The notes under the pieces are model-generated. The model did not search any database and was not told the DNA's origin. It was given only the letters and a program-made list of their open reading frames with translations. This document shows positions 46,528 through 55,338 of a stretch of 64,000 nucleotides of DNA, piece after piece. Each line of letters begins with the position of its first letter. Positions within the stretch are counted from its first letter, which is position 1. The position numbers and the translations under genes are program-made. The stretch is from Celeribacter litoreus (GTDB lineage Bacteria; Pseudomonadota; Alphaproteobacteria; Rhodobacterales; Rhodobacteraceae), in assembly GCF_020165855.1 (NCBI RefSeq), contig NZ_JAIUFY010000012.1, forward strand, positions 1 through 64,000, read 5' to 3'.

Positions 46528-47085
46528 ATGCGCCGCATATCGCTTGCAATTCTTTTTCTCGTTCAGGCGGGCTCGGCGATTTTTTTCGTATCAGGGATCA
46601 TTCTTTCCGTGCTTGGGGTCTATGTGCCGCCGATCAACTGGGAATTCCGTGAAATCATGGAGATCGCGGCTGCTTTCAGCCTCGTCTTGGGGATGATTTT
46701 CGGCGCTCAGGCGCTTTTGCAGGCACAGCGCGAAGCCGGAGATGCGCACGACCGTCTCAAGAGGATATCAAGCGAGTTCTCTGATCTTCTTGTTGAGCGT
46801 TTTGAGGCATGGGGGCTCACAGCCGCTGAGCGGGATGTGGCGATCCTGACGATCAAGGGGCTAAGCGTTGCCGAAATCGCTGCGGCGCGCGGTGTTTCGA
46901 GTGGTACGGTGAAGGCGCAGAGCAACGCGATTTATCGGAAGGCTTCGGTAAGCGGACGCGGCGGTTTGCTGAGCCTGTTTCTCGACGATCTTATGGATGA
47001 AGAGGTGATGCAGCGGCTCCGCAGTGCGGAAGGCACTATCATCGAGCCGCCAACTGAAGATGCTCCTCACCAGAGATCTGCCTAA
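46528..47085 (+). CDS. Membrane-anchored LuxR-type transcriptional regulator
   Basis: A 185-residue protein. Two hydrophobic helices lie at about 5-30 and 43-65; a short charged linker follows, then a GerE/LuxR helix-turn-helix at about 95-160 ([35 protein letters not shown], with the recognition helix at [13 protein letters not shown]). A one-protein membrane-tethered regulator should read a periplasmic or membrane signal and bind DNA directly. No receiver or autoinducer domain is present. It follows two secreted PepSY-like genes; its 3' end overlaps the convergent pth gene by four bases. Confidence 0.75.
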   Translation: MRRISLAILFLVQAGSAIFFVSGIILSVLGVYVPPINWEFREIMEIAAAFSLVLGMIFGAQALLQAQREAGDAHDRLKRISSEFSDLLVERFEAWGLTAAERDVAILTIKGLSVAEIAAARGVSSGTVKAQSNAIYRKASVSGRGGLLSLFLDDLMDEEVMQRLRSAEGTIIEPPTEDAPHQRSA

Positions 47086-47777
47086 CTCTTGAATTTATCG
47101 CGGAGTTTCTCGAGCGGGCTTCGCGTGTCTTCCGCTTTGGCCGCAACAGTTTTCTGCTGATCTGCCGTGGATTGAGCCGCAGGCTTTTTGTTTCCCGTTG
47201 AACTGCGTGGCGGCGCCGTCCGAAGAGCAACCGCGTTCGAGAACTTCGCAGGCTCTCCGTCCGCCAAAGCCGGCGCACCGTCAGAGCATCCTCGGATCAC
47301 ATCGTCGAGCCAGTTCTCATCCGCTTTCGCAAAGTCGGACAGGACGTAACCCGCGACACGGTCCTTATGACCTGGGTGCCCGATTCCGAGGCGCACACGA
47401 TCATAGTTCTGCCCGATGTGCTGATGGATGGACCGCAACCCGTTGTGCCCCGCATGACCGCCACCTGTCTTGGTCCGGACTTTCCCGGGCGCGAGGTCGA
47501 GTTCGTCGTGAAAGACGGTGATGTCTTCGGGCTCCAGTTTGAAAAAGCGCATGGCCTCACCAACCGACTGACCGGAGAGGTTCATGAAGGTCTCGGGCTT
47601 GAGCAGGATAACCTTCTCACGACCGAGGCGCCCCTCAGTCACCTGCGCCTGAAATTTCGAACGCCACGGGGCGAAACCGTGATCGGATGCGATCCGGTCC
47701 AGAACCATAAAGCCAATATTGTGGCGGTTTCCCGCATATTTAGACCCGGGGTTTCCGAGGCCGACGAACAAGCGCAT
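47082..47777 (-). CDS. pth: Peptidyl-tRNA hydrolase
   Basis: Cleaves peptidyl-tRNA released from stalled ribosomes. The 231-residue protein has LFVGLGNPG near 3-11, the catalytic H19 in RHNIGF, the tRNA-binding [11 protein letters not shown] near 59-69, [12 protein letters not shown] near 90-101 and [12 protein letters not shown] near 106-117. The C terminus has an extra 40-residue Lys/Ala/Thr-rich tail not present in E. coli Pth. It tail-overlaps the LuxR-type gene. rplY, its usual neighbour, lies 0.9 kb upstream with a phosphodiesterase gene between. Confidence 0.96.
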   Translation of the reverse strand: MRLFVGLGNPGSKYAGNRHNIGFMVLDRIASDHGFAPWRSKFQAQVTEGRLGREKVILLKPETFMNLSGQSVGEAMRFFKLEPEDITVFHDELDLAPGKVRTKTGGGHAGHNGLRSIHQHIGQNYDRVRLGIGHPGHKDRVAGYVLSDFAKADENWLDDVIRGCSDGAPALADGEPAKFSNAVALRTAPPRSSTGNKKPAAQSTADQQKTVAAKAEDTRSPLEKLRDKFKS

Positions 47778-47809
47778 GGACGGTCTCCTTTTGTGAGAGA
47801 CCTAGCGCG

Positions 47810-48547
47810 TCACAACGCCATTTGCGAGTCCTGCGACATGCGGAATGAGTTGAAACTGGAAATGTGGTCGGTGTTGATGCAGTCGACGCCCCAATCGCGG
47901 ACGCGGGCGAAGACGGTTGGGTCATTTCGCTCGGTGAAGACTTGGGTTTTTAGGCCCGCCGCCTGCGCCGCGCGGACGTTTTCGAGTGTGAAATCGTTCT
48001 TTGCGCCCTCACCATCAAAGAATTCGACGATGCTCGCCCCGAAGAGGTCAATCGCGGCCTTCGCGTTCGCGGTGCGACGCCAGTGTATCATTTGGCGCAC
48101 TTCCGGTGCGTAACGGCGCATGTCGAGATGCATTTGTTCTGAGAAGGAGCAGGTGTAGCAGGCGCGCGCGACATCGAGGTCACGGACCATTTTGCCGACC
48201 GCCGCGCAATCCGCCCATTTGATCTCGACATAGAACTCGGCGCGGCCTTTGTAGCGTTGGAAAAAGCTGTCGAGGCGCGGAACGCGCAGACCCGCAAAAC
48301 GCGGATCGAACCAGCCGCCCGCGTCGAGCGCGTCGATTTCTTTAGAGGTCATCTCTGCGATTGGGCCCGACCCGTTGGTCGTTCGATCGACGGTTTCGTC
48401 GTGCAGCACGTAAAGCACGCCGTCCAGCGATTGGCGGACGTCAAATTCAAGGATCTCTCCGCCCTGAACCAAAGCGGCGTCAAAGGCCGCAAATGTGTTT
48501 TCGGGAGCGGAAAAGCGGGCGCCGCGATGGCAGGAAATCTTTGTCAT
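47810..48547 (-). CDS. Glycerophosphodiester phosphodiesterase-family protein
   Basis: A 245-residue TIM-barrel phosphodiesterase. The GDPD motifs are present: H7-R8-G9 with PENT at 15-18, E34-x-D36 and the H49-D50 pair in VLHDE. Such enzymes split glycerophosphodiesters to glycerol-3-phosphate and an alcohol. There is no signal peptide, so it is cytosolic (UgpQ-like). It lies between rplY and pth on the same strand but after the rplY terminator. Confidence 0.9.
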   Translation of the reverse strand: MTKISCHRGARFSAPENTFAAFDAALVQGGEILEFDVRQSLDGVLYVLHDETVDRTTNGSGPIAEMTSKEIDALDAGGWFDPRFAGLRVPRLDSFFQRYKGRAEFYVEIKWADCAAVGKMVRDLDVARACYTCSFSEQMHLDMRRYAPEVRQMIHWRRTANAKAAIDLFGASIVEFFDGEGAKNDFTLENVRAAQAAGLKTQVFTERNDPTVFARVRDWGVDCINTDHISSFNSFRMSQDSQMAL

Positions 48548-48625
48548 GCTGACAGCTTAACCGAGTGCTGTGACAGTAGAGTAACGGCCGATCCTTTCGC
48601 GCCGGCAATTGGCTCCGGCCCAAAG

Positions 48626-48655
48626 AAAAACGCGGGCCCCGAAGGACCCGCGTTT
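48626..48655 (-). terminator. Rho-independent terminator after rplY
   Basis: On the minus strand, AAACGCGGG/CCCGCGTTT with a TCCTTCGGGG-type loop is followed by T residues, about 35 bases after the rplY stop. Confidence 0.88.
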
Positions 48656-48690
48656 CAAATTTGTACGACAGCGCGATGCTGCGGCGAGGA

Positions 48691-49314
48691 TTATTCCTCT
48701 GCTGCTGCTTCTTCTGCTTCGTCTTCGTCAGAACCGCCGCCGAGGCCAGCCGGAGCTGCGATGTTCGCGATCACGAAGTCACGCTCGATGACCGGCTTCA
48801 CGCCGTTCGGCAGTTTCACGTCGGAGATGTGGTACACATCGCCGATTTTGCCGCCAGAGATGTCGAGGGTGATGTGGTCCGGAATGTCGGACGCGGTCAC
48901 GATCAGCTCAACGTCGGAACGAACGTGGGTCACAACACCACCGCGCTTTACGCCCGGAGCAGCTTCTTCACCAACGATCTCAACAGGAATGAAGAGGTTG
49001 ATGCGGGAGTTGCGGTGCAGACGCATGAAGTCGACGTGGGTCGGAAGGTCTTTTACAACGTCACGCTGAACGCCGCGGCAGATCACGCGGACGTCGTCCT
49101 GGCCTTCAACTTTGAGGTTGAAGAGCGTGGACAGGAAGCGGCCAGCTTTCAGCTGCTTCAGCAGTTCGTTGAATTTGATGTTGATCGGGAGCGGTTCTTT
49201 GTCATCACCGTACACGATCCCCGGAACGTAGCCCTCACGACGAGCTTTGCGAGCGGCGCCCTTGCCTGTCCCCGCGCGTTCCAAGGCAATAAGATCAGGA
49301 ATCTCACCAGCCAT
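48691..49314 (-). CDS. rplY: 50S ribosomal protein L25/general stress protein Ctc
   Basis: Binds 5S rRNA in the large subunit. The 207-residue two-domain (TL5/Ctc) form has an N-terminal L25 domain ([20 protein letters not shown] near 17-36) and a beta-rich C-terminal domain, ending in an acidic Glu/Ala tail. TGGAGAAT lies 7 bases before the ATG at 49314; the longer frame has no basis. The gene is followed by its own terminator. Confidence 0.95.
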   Translation of the reverse strand: MAGEIPDLIALERAGTGKGAARKARREGYVPGIVYGDDKEPLPINIKFNELLKQLKAGRFLSTLFNLKVEGQDDVRVICRGVQRDVVKDLPTHVDFMRLHRNSRINLFIPVEIVGEEAAPGVKRGGVVTHVRSDVELIVTASDIPDHITLDISGGKIGDVYHISDVKLPNGVKPVIERDFVIANIAAPAGLGGGSDEDEAEEAAAEE

Positions 49315-49439
49315 TGTATATTCTCCAAGGTTAAGGCGGGACTCCTCCAAGGCTGTAGTCCCGCGTGAATTCCGCGCGTATAGGCGAGAATCCTTTAAAA
49401 GGGAAGCGATTTGTTCCCTTCAAAGTCCATGGGCGCGTA

Positions 49440-50603
49440 TTACACCCAGCGCCCTTCGAAATCTTCAGGCACGAGCACGATGTCGCGGTCCACGTCTTCG
49501 ATATTCTTACGACCGCACAGCGCCATCGAAACGTCGAGTTCCTTGTGGATCACTTCAAGCGCCTTTGTCACGCCTGCTTCGCCCATGGCGCCAAGGCCGT
49601 GGACGAACGCGCGGCCAATAAAGGTGCCGGTTGCGCCGAGGGCCTTCGCCTTGAGCACGTCCTGACCGCTGCGAATGCCGCTGTCGAGGTGGATTTCCAC
49701 CTGATCGCCGACTGCGTCGACGATCTTCGGCAGCATCTTGATCGAGGAGAGCGCCCCGTCGAGTTGTCGCCCGCCGTGGTTCGAGACGACGATGGCGTCA
49801 CAACCAACCTTCGCAGCCATGATCGCATCCTCGGGCTCCATAACGCCTTTGAGGATGAGCGGCCCGCCCCACATCTCTTTGATCGCTTCGATCTTGGCCC
49901 AGTCGAGGCGCGGGTCGAATTGCTGCGCGGTCCAGGTGAAGAGGCTCGACGGATCGTCCACGCCCTTCGCGTGCCCGATGATATTGCCGAACCCGCGACG
50001 CTTTGTTTGGAGCATCTCAAGGCCCCAGGTCCATTTCGTCGCGAGGTCCGCGATCACGGCGGGGGTGAGTTTCGGCGGCGCGGAGAGACCGTTTTTAAGG
50101 TCTTTGTGACGCTGGCCGAGAATTTGCAGGTCGAGCGTGAGCACGAGGGCGGAGCAACCGGCATCCTTCGCGCGCTGGATCACGTTCTTCAGGAACTCTT
50201 GGTCGCGCATGACGTAGAGCTGGAACCAGAACGGCTTGGATGTGTTTTCGGCTACATCCTCGATCGAGCAGATCGACATGGTCGAGAGTGTGAAGGGCAC
50301 CCCAAATTTCTCTGCAGCTTTCGCCGCTTTGATCTCGCCATCGGCGCGTTGCATCCCCGTCAGGCCGACAGGGGCAAGAGCGACGGGCATGGCCACGTCC
50401 TGACCGATCATCTTCGTCGCGGTCGAGCGGCCTTCCATATCCACAGCAACACGTTGGCGTAGGCGGATTTTGTCGAAGTCGGTGGTGTTCTCGCGAAAGG
50501 TCTGCTCCGTCCACGATCCGCTCTCGCAGTAATCGTAGAACATCTTCGGGGTGCGTTTTTTGTGAAGCTTCTTGAGGTCGTCAATATTGGTGATGACAGG
50601 CAT
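49440..50603 (-). CDS. lldD: L-lactate dehydrogenase (FMN-dependent alpha-hydroxy-acid oxidising protein)
   Basis: Oxidises L-lactate to pyruvate at the membrane, passing electrons to the quinone pool. The 387-residue TIM barrel has MPVALAPVGLTGMQR near 72-86, FQLYVMRD near 126-133, the phosphate-binding and catalytic SNHGGRQLDG with H276, and DSGIRSGQDVLKA near 303-315. I chose the ATG at 50603, with AAAGG 8 bases before it, over an in-frame GTG three codons upstream. Other alpha-hydroxy acid oxidases (glycolate, mandelate) share these motifs, so the substrate is inferred from overall similarity to LldD. Confidence 0.87.
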   Translation of the reverse strand: MPVITNIDDLKKLHKKRTPKMFYDYCESGSWTEQTFRENTTDFDKIRLRQRVAVDMEGRSTATKMIGQDVAMPVALAPVGLTGMQRADGEIKAAKAAEKFGVPFTLSTMSICSIEDVAENTSKPFWFQLYVMRDQEFLKNVIQRAKDAGCSALVLTLDLQILGQRHKDLKNGLSAPPKLTPAVIADLATKWTWGLEMLQTKRRGFGNIIGHAKGVDDPSSLFTWTAQQFDPRLDWAKIEAIKEMWGGPLILKGVMEPEDAIMAAKVGCDAIVVSNHGGRQLDGALSSIKMLPKIVDAVGDQVEIHLDSGIRSGQDVLKAKALGATGTFIGRAFVHGLGAMGEAGVTKALEVIHKELDVSMALCGRKNIEDVDRDIVLVPEDFEGRWV

Positions 50604-50744
50604 GTCGAGCACCTTTCGGTCAAATTGGTTCTATTCACATACCAATTCGCACATATTGCCCCAGAGACCAAGACCGAACTCGGTTTGCTATGGTGCAGCA
50701 ATCCAAAAAGAGACAGTCTGCGCGCATATAGATTGAGGTTCGGC

Positions 50745-51518
50745 ATGGATATTATCTGGATAGGCATTATGGCGTCGATGGGGGCCGGTTTGATGACCGG
50801 TGTCGGGGCGATTCCGGTCCTGTTCGGTAAGACCATGACGAAACGCACGAACGACATGCTCTTGGGGTTTGCCGCGGGCGTTATGATCTCCGCGTCTTAC
50901 TTTTCGCTGATCTTGCCCGGCCTTGATGCCGCCGATGAGCTCTATGGGAAAGTTGTGATCTCCGCCGCAATTGCAGGGGCGGGGATTGCGCTCGGGGCAG
51001 GCATCGTCGCGCTCTTGAATAACACTTTGCCGCACGAGCACTTTATCACCGGCCCTGACGGGGCGGACCCAGGGGCGCTCGCCAAAATATGGCTCTTCAT
51101 CATTGCAATCACGATCCACAACTTCCCCGAAGGGATGGCCGTCGGTATCGGTTTCGGCGGGGGCGATGTCACGAACGGCATGTCGCTCGCGACGGGGATC
51201 GGGCTTCAAAACGCGCCAGAGGGTCTCGCGGTCGCGGTGGCCTTGCGCGGGCAAGGCTATAATCGTTGGAAATCCTTCGGCCTCGCGCTCCTGACAGGGT
51301 TGGTGGAGCCGGTCGGTGGCGCGCTTGGCGTCGGGTTGATCCATGTTTCCGTGCATGTTCTGCCGTGGGGGCTGAGTTTTGCCGCGGGCGCGATGCTTTA
51401 CATCATCAGCCATGAGATCATTCCGGAGACCCATCGCAATGGCTATCAGAATTACGCCACGACGGGGCTATTGGCTGGGTTGATCCTGATGATGTTCCTG
51501 GACGTGACGCTCGGCTAG
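50745..51518 (+). CDS. ZIP-family divalent metal transporter
   Basis: A 257-residue inner-membrane transporter, probably for zinc or a similar metal. Eight hydrophobic helices can be traced. The metal path motif HNFPEGMAVGIGFGGG lies in helix 4 (H about 123) and GLQNAPEGLAVAVAL in helix 5, as in ZupT-like proteins. GAGG lies 7 bases before the ATG. No metal-responsive site is evident in the 140 bases shared with divergent lldD. Confidence 0.88.
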   Translation: MDIIWIGIMASMGAGLMTGVGAIPVLFGKTMTKRTNDMLLGFAAGVMISASYFSLILPGLDAADELYGKVVISAAIAGAGIALGAGIVALLNNTLPHEHFITGPDGADPGALAKIWLFIIAITIHNFPEGMAVGIGFGGGDVTNGMSLATGIGLQNAPEGLAVAVALRGQGYNRWKSFGLALLTGLVEPVGGALGVGLIHVSVHVLPWGLSFAAGAMLYIISHEIIPETHRNGYQNYATTGLLAGLILMMFLDVTLG

Positions 51519-51542
51519 ACTGGCGTTGAAAGGCGGTGCGCC

Positions 51543-51863
51543 ATGAGATTCGACAAACTCGCGGAACGGCAGATCCTCAAAGCACAGAGCGAGGGGCAAC
51601 TCGACGATCTCAACGGGGCAGGCAAGCCCTTGAACGCGGAAGCGTCCTGCGATGCGGCTCAGAGTGCGGGTTTTCGGATCATGGCCGAGGCGGGCGTCTT
51701 GCCGCGCGAATTCGAACTCAAACGTGAAGCTGCAGACTTGAGGGCGAAACTAGCGGAGACCACCGACGAAGCGGTCCACAAGGCCTTTATGGCCAAACTC
51801 GCTGAGGTAGAAATGCGACGCGCGATTGAGGAGGAAGCGCGGCGGAAGTTCATGCGCCCCTAA
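51543..51863 (+). CDS. DUF1992 (DnaJ homologue subfamily C 28-like) protein
   Basis: A 106-residue helical protein. The opening FDKLAERQILKAQSEGQLDDLNGAGKPL is the hallmark of DUF1992 (given here for residues 3-30; LPGxGKPL-type turn at the end). No J-domain is present. Bacterial members are small soluble proteins without an assigned role. It lies 24 bases after the ZIP transporter and ends at a bidirectional terminator. Confidence 0.82.
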   Translation: MRFDKLAERQILKAQSEGQLDDLNGAGKPLNAEASCDAAQSAGFRIMAEAGVLPREFELKREAADLRAKLAETTDEAVHKAFMAKLAEVEMRRAIEEEARRKFMRP

Positions 51864-51867
51864 AACG

Positions 51868-51894
51868 AAAAGGCCCGCTGCAAGAGCGGGCCTT
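51868..51894. terminator. Bidirectional terminator
   Basis: AAGGCCCGCT/AGCGGGCCTT with a GCAAG-type loop lies between convergent DUF1992 and carboxynorspermidine dehydrogenase genes. The T-run is better in the minus direction. Confidence 0.85.
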
Positions 51895-51914
51895 CGTCAT
51901 TCTTTGGTCTGGAT

Positions 51915-53159
51915 TTACTCGTTCCAGGCTTTGTCTTCGCCGCCGAGACCGCCGATCTGCATACGGGTCGGCAGGCCGATCTGGTCGAGCAGGGTGAAGA
52001 ACGGTTTCGGGTCGAGTTCCTCAACGTTTTTCATCGTCTTCGCATCCCACTCACCGGTCGCGACGAGCATGGCGGCGGCCACAGGCGGAACGCCGGCGGT
52101 GTAGGAAATGCCCTGTGAACCGACCTCGTTATAGGCGTCTTTGTGATCCGCCACGTTGTAGACGAAGACCTCGAAAGGCTCGCCATCTTTCGTGCCTTTC
52201 ACAAGATCACCGATGCAGGTCTTGCCTGTGTAATCGGGGGCGAGGGAGGACGGATCGGGCAGCACAGCTTTCACGACTTTGAGCGGCACAACCTCTTGGC
52301 CCTCGGCGGTCATCACTGGTTGCTCGGACAGAAGGCCGAGGTTTTGCAGCACGGTGAAGACGTTGATGTAGTGATCGCCAAAGCCCATCCAGAACCGCAC
52401 ATCCGCCTGCGGATAGTTGGTCGCGAGGGAGTGAACCTCGTCATGGCCGGACTGGTAGGCGCGGCAGGTGCCGACGACGGGGAGATCCCAATCGTGGCCG
52501 GTCTCGAACATCTTCTTCTCTTTCCACTGGCCGTCTTCCCAATAGTAGACGACACCCGTGAATTCGCGGAAGTTAATCTCCGGATCGAAGTTCGTGGCAA
52601 AGTATTTGCCGTGGGAGCCCGCGTTGATGTCCACGATGTCGATGGATTTCACTTCGTCCATCATGTCGATGGCGAAACGGGCGAATGCGTTCACTACGCC
52701 CGGATCAAAGCCGGCACCGAGGATCGCGGTCACGCCCTTCTCCGCACAGAGATCGCGCTTTTTCCATTCGTAGTTGCCATACCACGGCGGGGTTTCGCAG
52801 ATCTTGGTCGGGTCTTCGTGGATCGCGGTGTCGATATAGGCGGCGCCGGTTTCGATACAGCCGTCGAGGACGGTCATGTTCACAAAGGCGGAGCCGACGT
52901 TGATCACAATCTCTGCACCCGTCTTGCGGATGAGGTCGGCAACGGCCGCGCTGTCCATTGCGTCGACCTGATGGGCCTCAAGCACGCCCTCTTGTTTCAT
53001 CGCGCCCTTTTCGCGGACCGACTCAAGGATCGCTTCGCATTTGGAGAGCGTCCGGCTCGCGATATGGATATCGCCGAGCACATCGTTGTTTTGAGCGCAT
53101 TTGTGCGCCACGACCTGAGCGACGCCGCCAGCGCCAATGATGAGAACGTTCCGTTTCAA
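51915..53159 (-). CDS. Carboxynorspermidine/carboxyspermidine dehydrogenase (saccharopine dehydrogenase family)
   Basis: Reductively joins aspartate semialdehyde to a diamine to form carboxy(nor)spermidine. The 414-residue protein starts with the NAD(P) motif LIIGAGGVAQVVAHK at 6-20 and contains the AGFDPGVVNAFARFA stretch near 155-169, typical of the CANSDH branch rather than true saccharopine dehydrogenase. The neighbouring nspC gene, 50 bases upstream on the same strand, makes this role much more likely. Whether the product is spermidine, norspermidine or homospermidine cannot be told from sequence. Confidence 0.88.
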   Translation of the reverse strand: MKRNVLIIGAGGVAQVVAHKCAQNNDVLGDIHIASRTLSKCEAILESVREKGAMKQEGVLEAHQVDAMDSAAVADLIRKTGAEIVINVGSAFVNMTVLDGCIETGAAYIDTAIHEDPTKICETPPWYGNYEWKKRDLCAEKGVTAILGAGFDPGVVNAFARFAIDMMDEVKSIDIVDINAGSHGKYFATNFDPEINFREFTGVVYYWEDGQWKEKKMFETGHDWDLPVVGTCRAYQSGHDEVHSLATNYPQADVRFWMGFGDHYINVFTVLQNLGLLSEQPVMTAEGQEVVPLKVVKAVLPDPSSLAPDYTGKTCIGDLVKGTKDGEPFEVFVYNVADHKDAYNEVGSQGISYTAGVPPVAAAMLVATGEWDAKTMKNVEELDPKPFFTLLDQIGLPTRMQIGGLGGEDKAWNE

Positions 53160-53209
53160 CGGTAGAGACCCCCTGTCGTTGTTTGAAGGTAAAGTGTCGG
53201 GTGCGACGC

Positions 53210-54304
53210 TTAGCCGAGCGCCGCGGCAAAATCCTCGTAGCCGAAGTCACGGGCCACACGGACCGTGCCATCGAGTTCCCTGATTGCAATCGCGGGCATT
53301 TTCACCCCGTTGAACCAGTTCTTTTTGACCATCGTGTAGCCTGCGGCGTCGTCAATGGTCACACGGTCGCCGATTTCCAGCGGTTTGTCGAATCGCGCCT
53401 CGCCAAAGATATCGCCCGCGAGACAAGTTTTGCCCGCGATCTGATAGGCATGATCCCCGCTCTGCGGCAGTTTCGCCGTCTCGCGGTAGATCAACAGATC
53501 GAGCATGTGCGCCTCAATGGAGCTATCGACGATGGCGATTTTTTTTCCGTTGTCGATCACGTCGAGCACCGAAACCTCTAGCGTGGTCGAGCGCGTGATC
53601 GAGGCCTCGCCGGGTTCGAGATAGACCTGAACACCGAGGTTGTCGGAGAAAGACTTAAGCCGATCGGCGAGTTTGTCGAGCGGATAGCCGTCGCCCGTGA
53701 AATGGATGCCGCCGCCGAGGCTCACCCAATCGAGGCGTTTCAGGAAATCGCCGAAGTCACGCTCAATCCGGCTCAACTGTTCCGAGAACAGATCGAAATC
53801 GGAGTTCTCGCAGTTGTAGTGGATCATCACGCCGTTGATGCGGTTTTCGGCCTGCTCCAGACGCGCCATGTCCCATTCGCCGAGACGCGAAAACGGACGC
53901 GCCGGATCAGCGAGGTCAAAGCCCGAGGTCGAAAAGCGCGGGTTCAGGCGCAGGCCCGTTGCAATGCCAGCGGCCTTGTCGCCAAAGCGGTCGAGTTGGC
54001 CGAGCGAGTTGAAGATGATCTTGTCCGCATAGGACACAGCCTCGTCGATCTCGTTATCCGCCCAACCGACGGAATAGGCATGCGTTTCCTTGCCGAACTT
54101 CTCATAGCCGAGGCGAAGCTCGTAGAGCGACGAGGAGGTCGTGCCATCCATGTAATCGCGCATGAAATCGAACACGGGCCATGTCGAAAAGCACTTGAGT
54201 GCAAGCAATGCTTTTGCGCCGGAGGCTTCGCGAAGCCACGCGATTTTTTCCATGTTCGGAAGCAGGCGCGCCTTGTCGATCAGGTAGTAAGGCGTCTGGA
54301 TCAT
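53210..54304 (-). CDS. nspC: Carboxynorspermidine decarboxylase
   Basis: PLP-dependent decarboxylation of carboxy(nor)spermidine, the last step of the alternative polyamine pathway. The 364-residue fold-III enzyme has the PLP lysine K37 in LALKCFS, a SLGGGIHFTGDGYP glycine loop near 206-219 and EPGEA near 243-247. The start was set at the ATG of MIQTPYY, with GGGGGAA 5 bases before it. It is first in a two-gene unit with the dehydrogenase. Confidence 0.93.
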   Translation of the reverse strand: MIQTPYYLIDKARLLPNMEKIAWLREASGAKALLALKCFSTWPVFDFMRDYMDGTTSSSLYELRLGYEKFGKETHAYSVGWADNEIDEAVSYADKIIFNSLGQLDRFGDKAAGIATGLRLNPRFSTSGFDLADPARPFSRLGEWDMARLEQAENRINGVMIHYNCENSDFDLFSEQLSRIERDFGDFLKRLDWVSLGGGIHFTGDGYPLDKLADRLKSFSDNLGVQVYLEPGEASITRSTTLEVSVLDVIDNGKKIAIVDSSIEAHMLDLLIYRETAKLPQSGDHAYQIAGKTCLAGDIFGEARFDKPLEIGDRVTIDDAAGYTMVKKNWFNGVKMPAIAIRELDGTVRVARDFGYEDFAAALG

Positions 54305-54462
54305 CTCATTCCCCCTCAAGGTCAAAAGGAACGGCAAGTGGGCTGCACTTAGGGCGATTCAAACCATGGGGCAAGAAAAACATGCGCCTGTCAGAGAGGA
54401 TTTCTGCGACGAAAACGTGATGGCGCGTAAGGGGTGCGCGGCTTGACTTCGTTCTGTGGTGC

Positions 54463-54972
54463 GTGCCCGATGCGCGCGGTTTTGTTGTGAGTTGGATAGC
54501 TGATTTGGAAATAGAATTCGTCCGTTTGACCGAGGTGCCTGCGGGAGACATCCTGAGCCACATGAGCGACCCGCGCGTGGCGGAGCACATGCCGCTTTTG
54601 ACCGAAGCCTGGACCGAAGACACCGTTGCGGCGTTCGTTGCCGCGAAGGAAGCCTGCTGGGCGCGCGACGGGCTCGGACACTGGGCGTTTGTCGTGGATG
54701 GCGCCTATGTCGGCTGGGGCGGGTTTCAGAAGGAGGGCGAAGAGTGGGACTTCGGTCTGGTCCTGCGGCCGGACCGCTTCGGCCTCGGCCTCCGGATCGC
54801 GAAAAAGGCGCTCGCCTTCGCCCGCACAGACCCGCGCATCCCCTATGTCACCTTCCTCCTCCCCCCGTCCCGCCGCCACCTCGGCGCGCTACGCCGCATG
54901 GGGGCGGAGCAGGTGGGCGAGATGATGTATGAGGGCAATCGGTTTTTGAAGTTTCGGTTGGGGACGGAGTGA
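54463..54972 (+). CDS. GNAT-family N-acetyltransferase
   Basis: A protein of up to 169 residues with the acetyltransferase fold: EIEFVRLTEVPAGDIL strand/helix, a GHWAFVVDGAYVGWGGFQ central strand pair, and an acetyl-CoA loop region RPDRFGLGLRIAKKALAFA in place of the classic Q/RxxGxG/A, then the FLLPPSRRHLGALRRMGAE C-terminal helix. This resembles RimJ/RimL-like members. The start is uncertain: GTG at 54463, GTG at 54487 and TTG at 54505 are all in frame and none has a strong ribosome site. The substrate is unknown. Confidence 0.72.
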   Translation: MPDARGFVVSWIADLEIEFVRLTEVPAGDILSHMSDPRVAEHMPLLTEAWTEDTVAAFVAAKEACWARDGLGHWAFVVDGAYVGWGGFQKEGEEWDFGLVLRPDRFGLGLRIAKKALAFARTDPRIPYVTFLLPPSRRHLGALRRMGAEQVGEMMYEGNRFLKFRLGTE

Positions 54973-55127
54973 GGGGTGTTAGGCGAAGGCCTGTTTTGAG
55001 CCCACACCTGCTTTTGTCGAGTGCCCACCAATGATGCCAACACAGCCAGCATCAACAGAATTTCAAAGGATGATATAAATTGGCGGATACCTGATTGGAG
55101 TAGTGATTTTCACACTAATTTTCTCTT

Positions 55128-55338
55128 CTAGGATAAAAAAGAAAGAAGAAGATCAAGCCAATTTGTAATTTCATCGATCAAAAACTTGCTCCCGACCCTT
55201 TTCCCTAACTCTTTCAAATATTTGAGAGCGAGATTCGCCAAGTCGGCTAAGGCCATTTTGTCTGGCGCAGATTGTGTCAATATCGCATCGATTGCTCCGA
55301 GATAGCCACCAATGTCTCTCTTTTGCTCTGGGGTTAGC
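55128..55338 (-). pseudogene. Frameshifted C-terminal remainder of the AT-rich orphan
   Basis: On the minus strand this stretch is open up to a TAG at 55128-55130 and continues the orphan at 55339-55953 in frame only if one copy of the 16-bp tandem repeat at 55342-55373 is removed. The continuation reads on with an ELTPEQKRDIGGYLGAID-like segment and ends in a helical, hydrophobic tail. About 69 residues are thus cut off from the present protein. No independent start or ribosome site was found. Confidence 0.75.
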
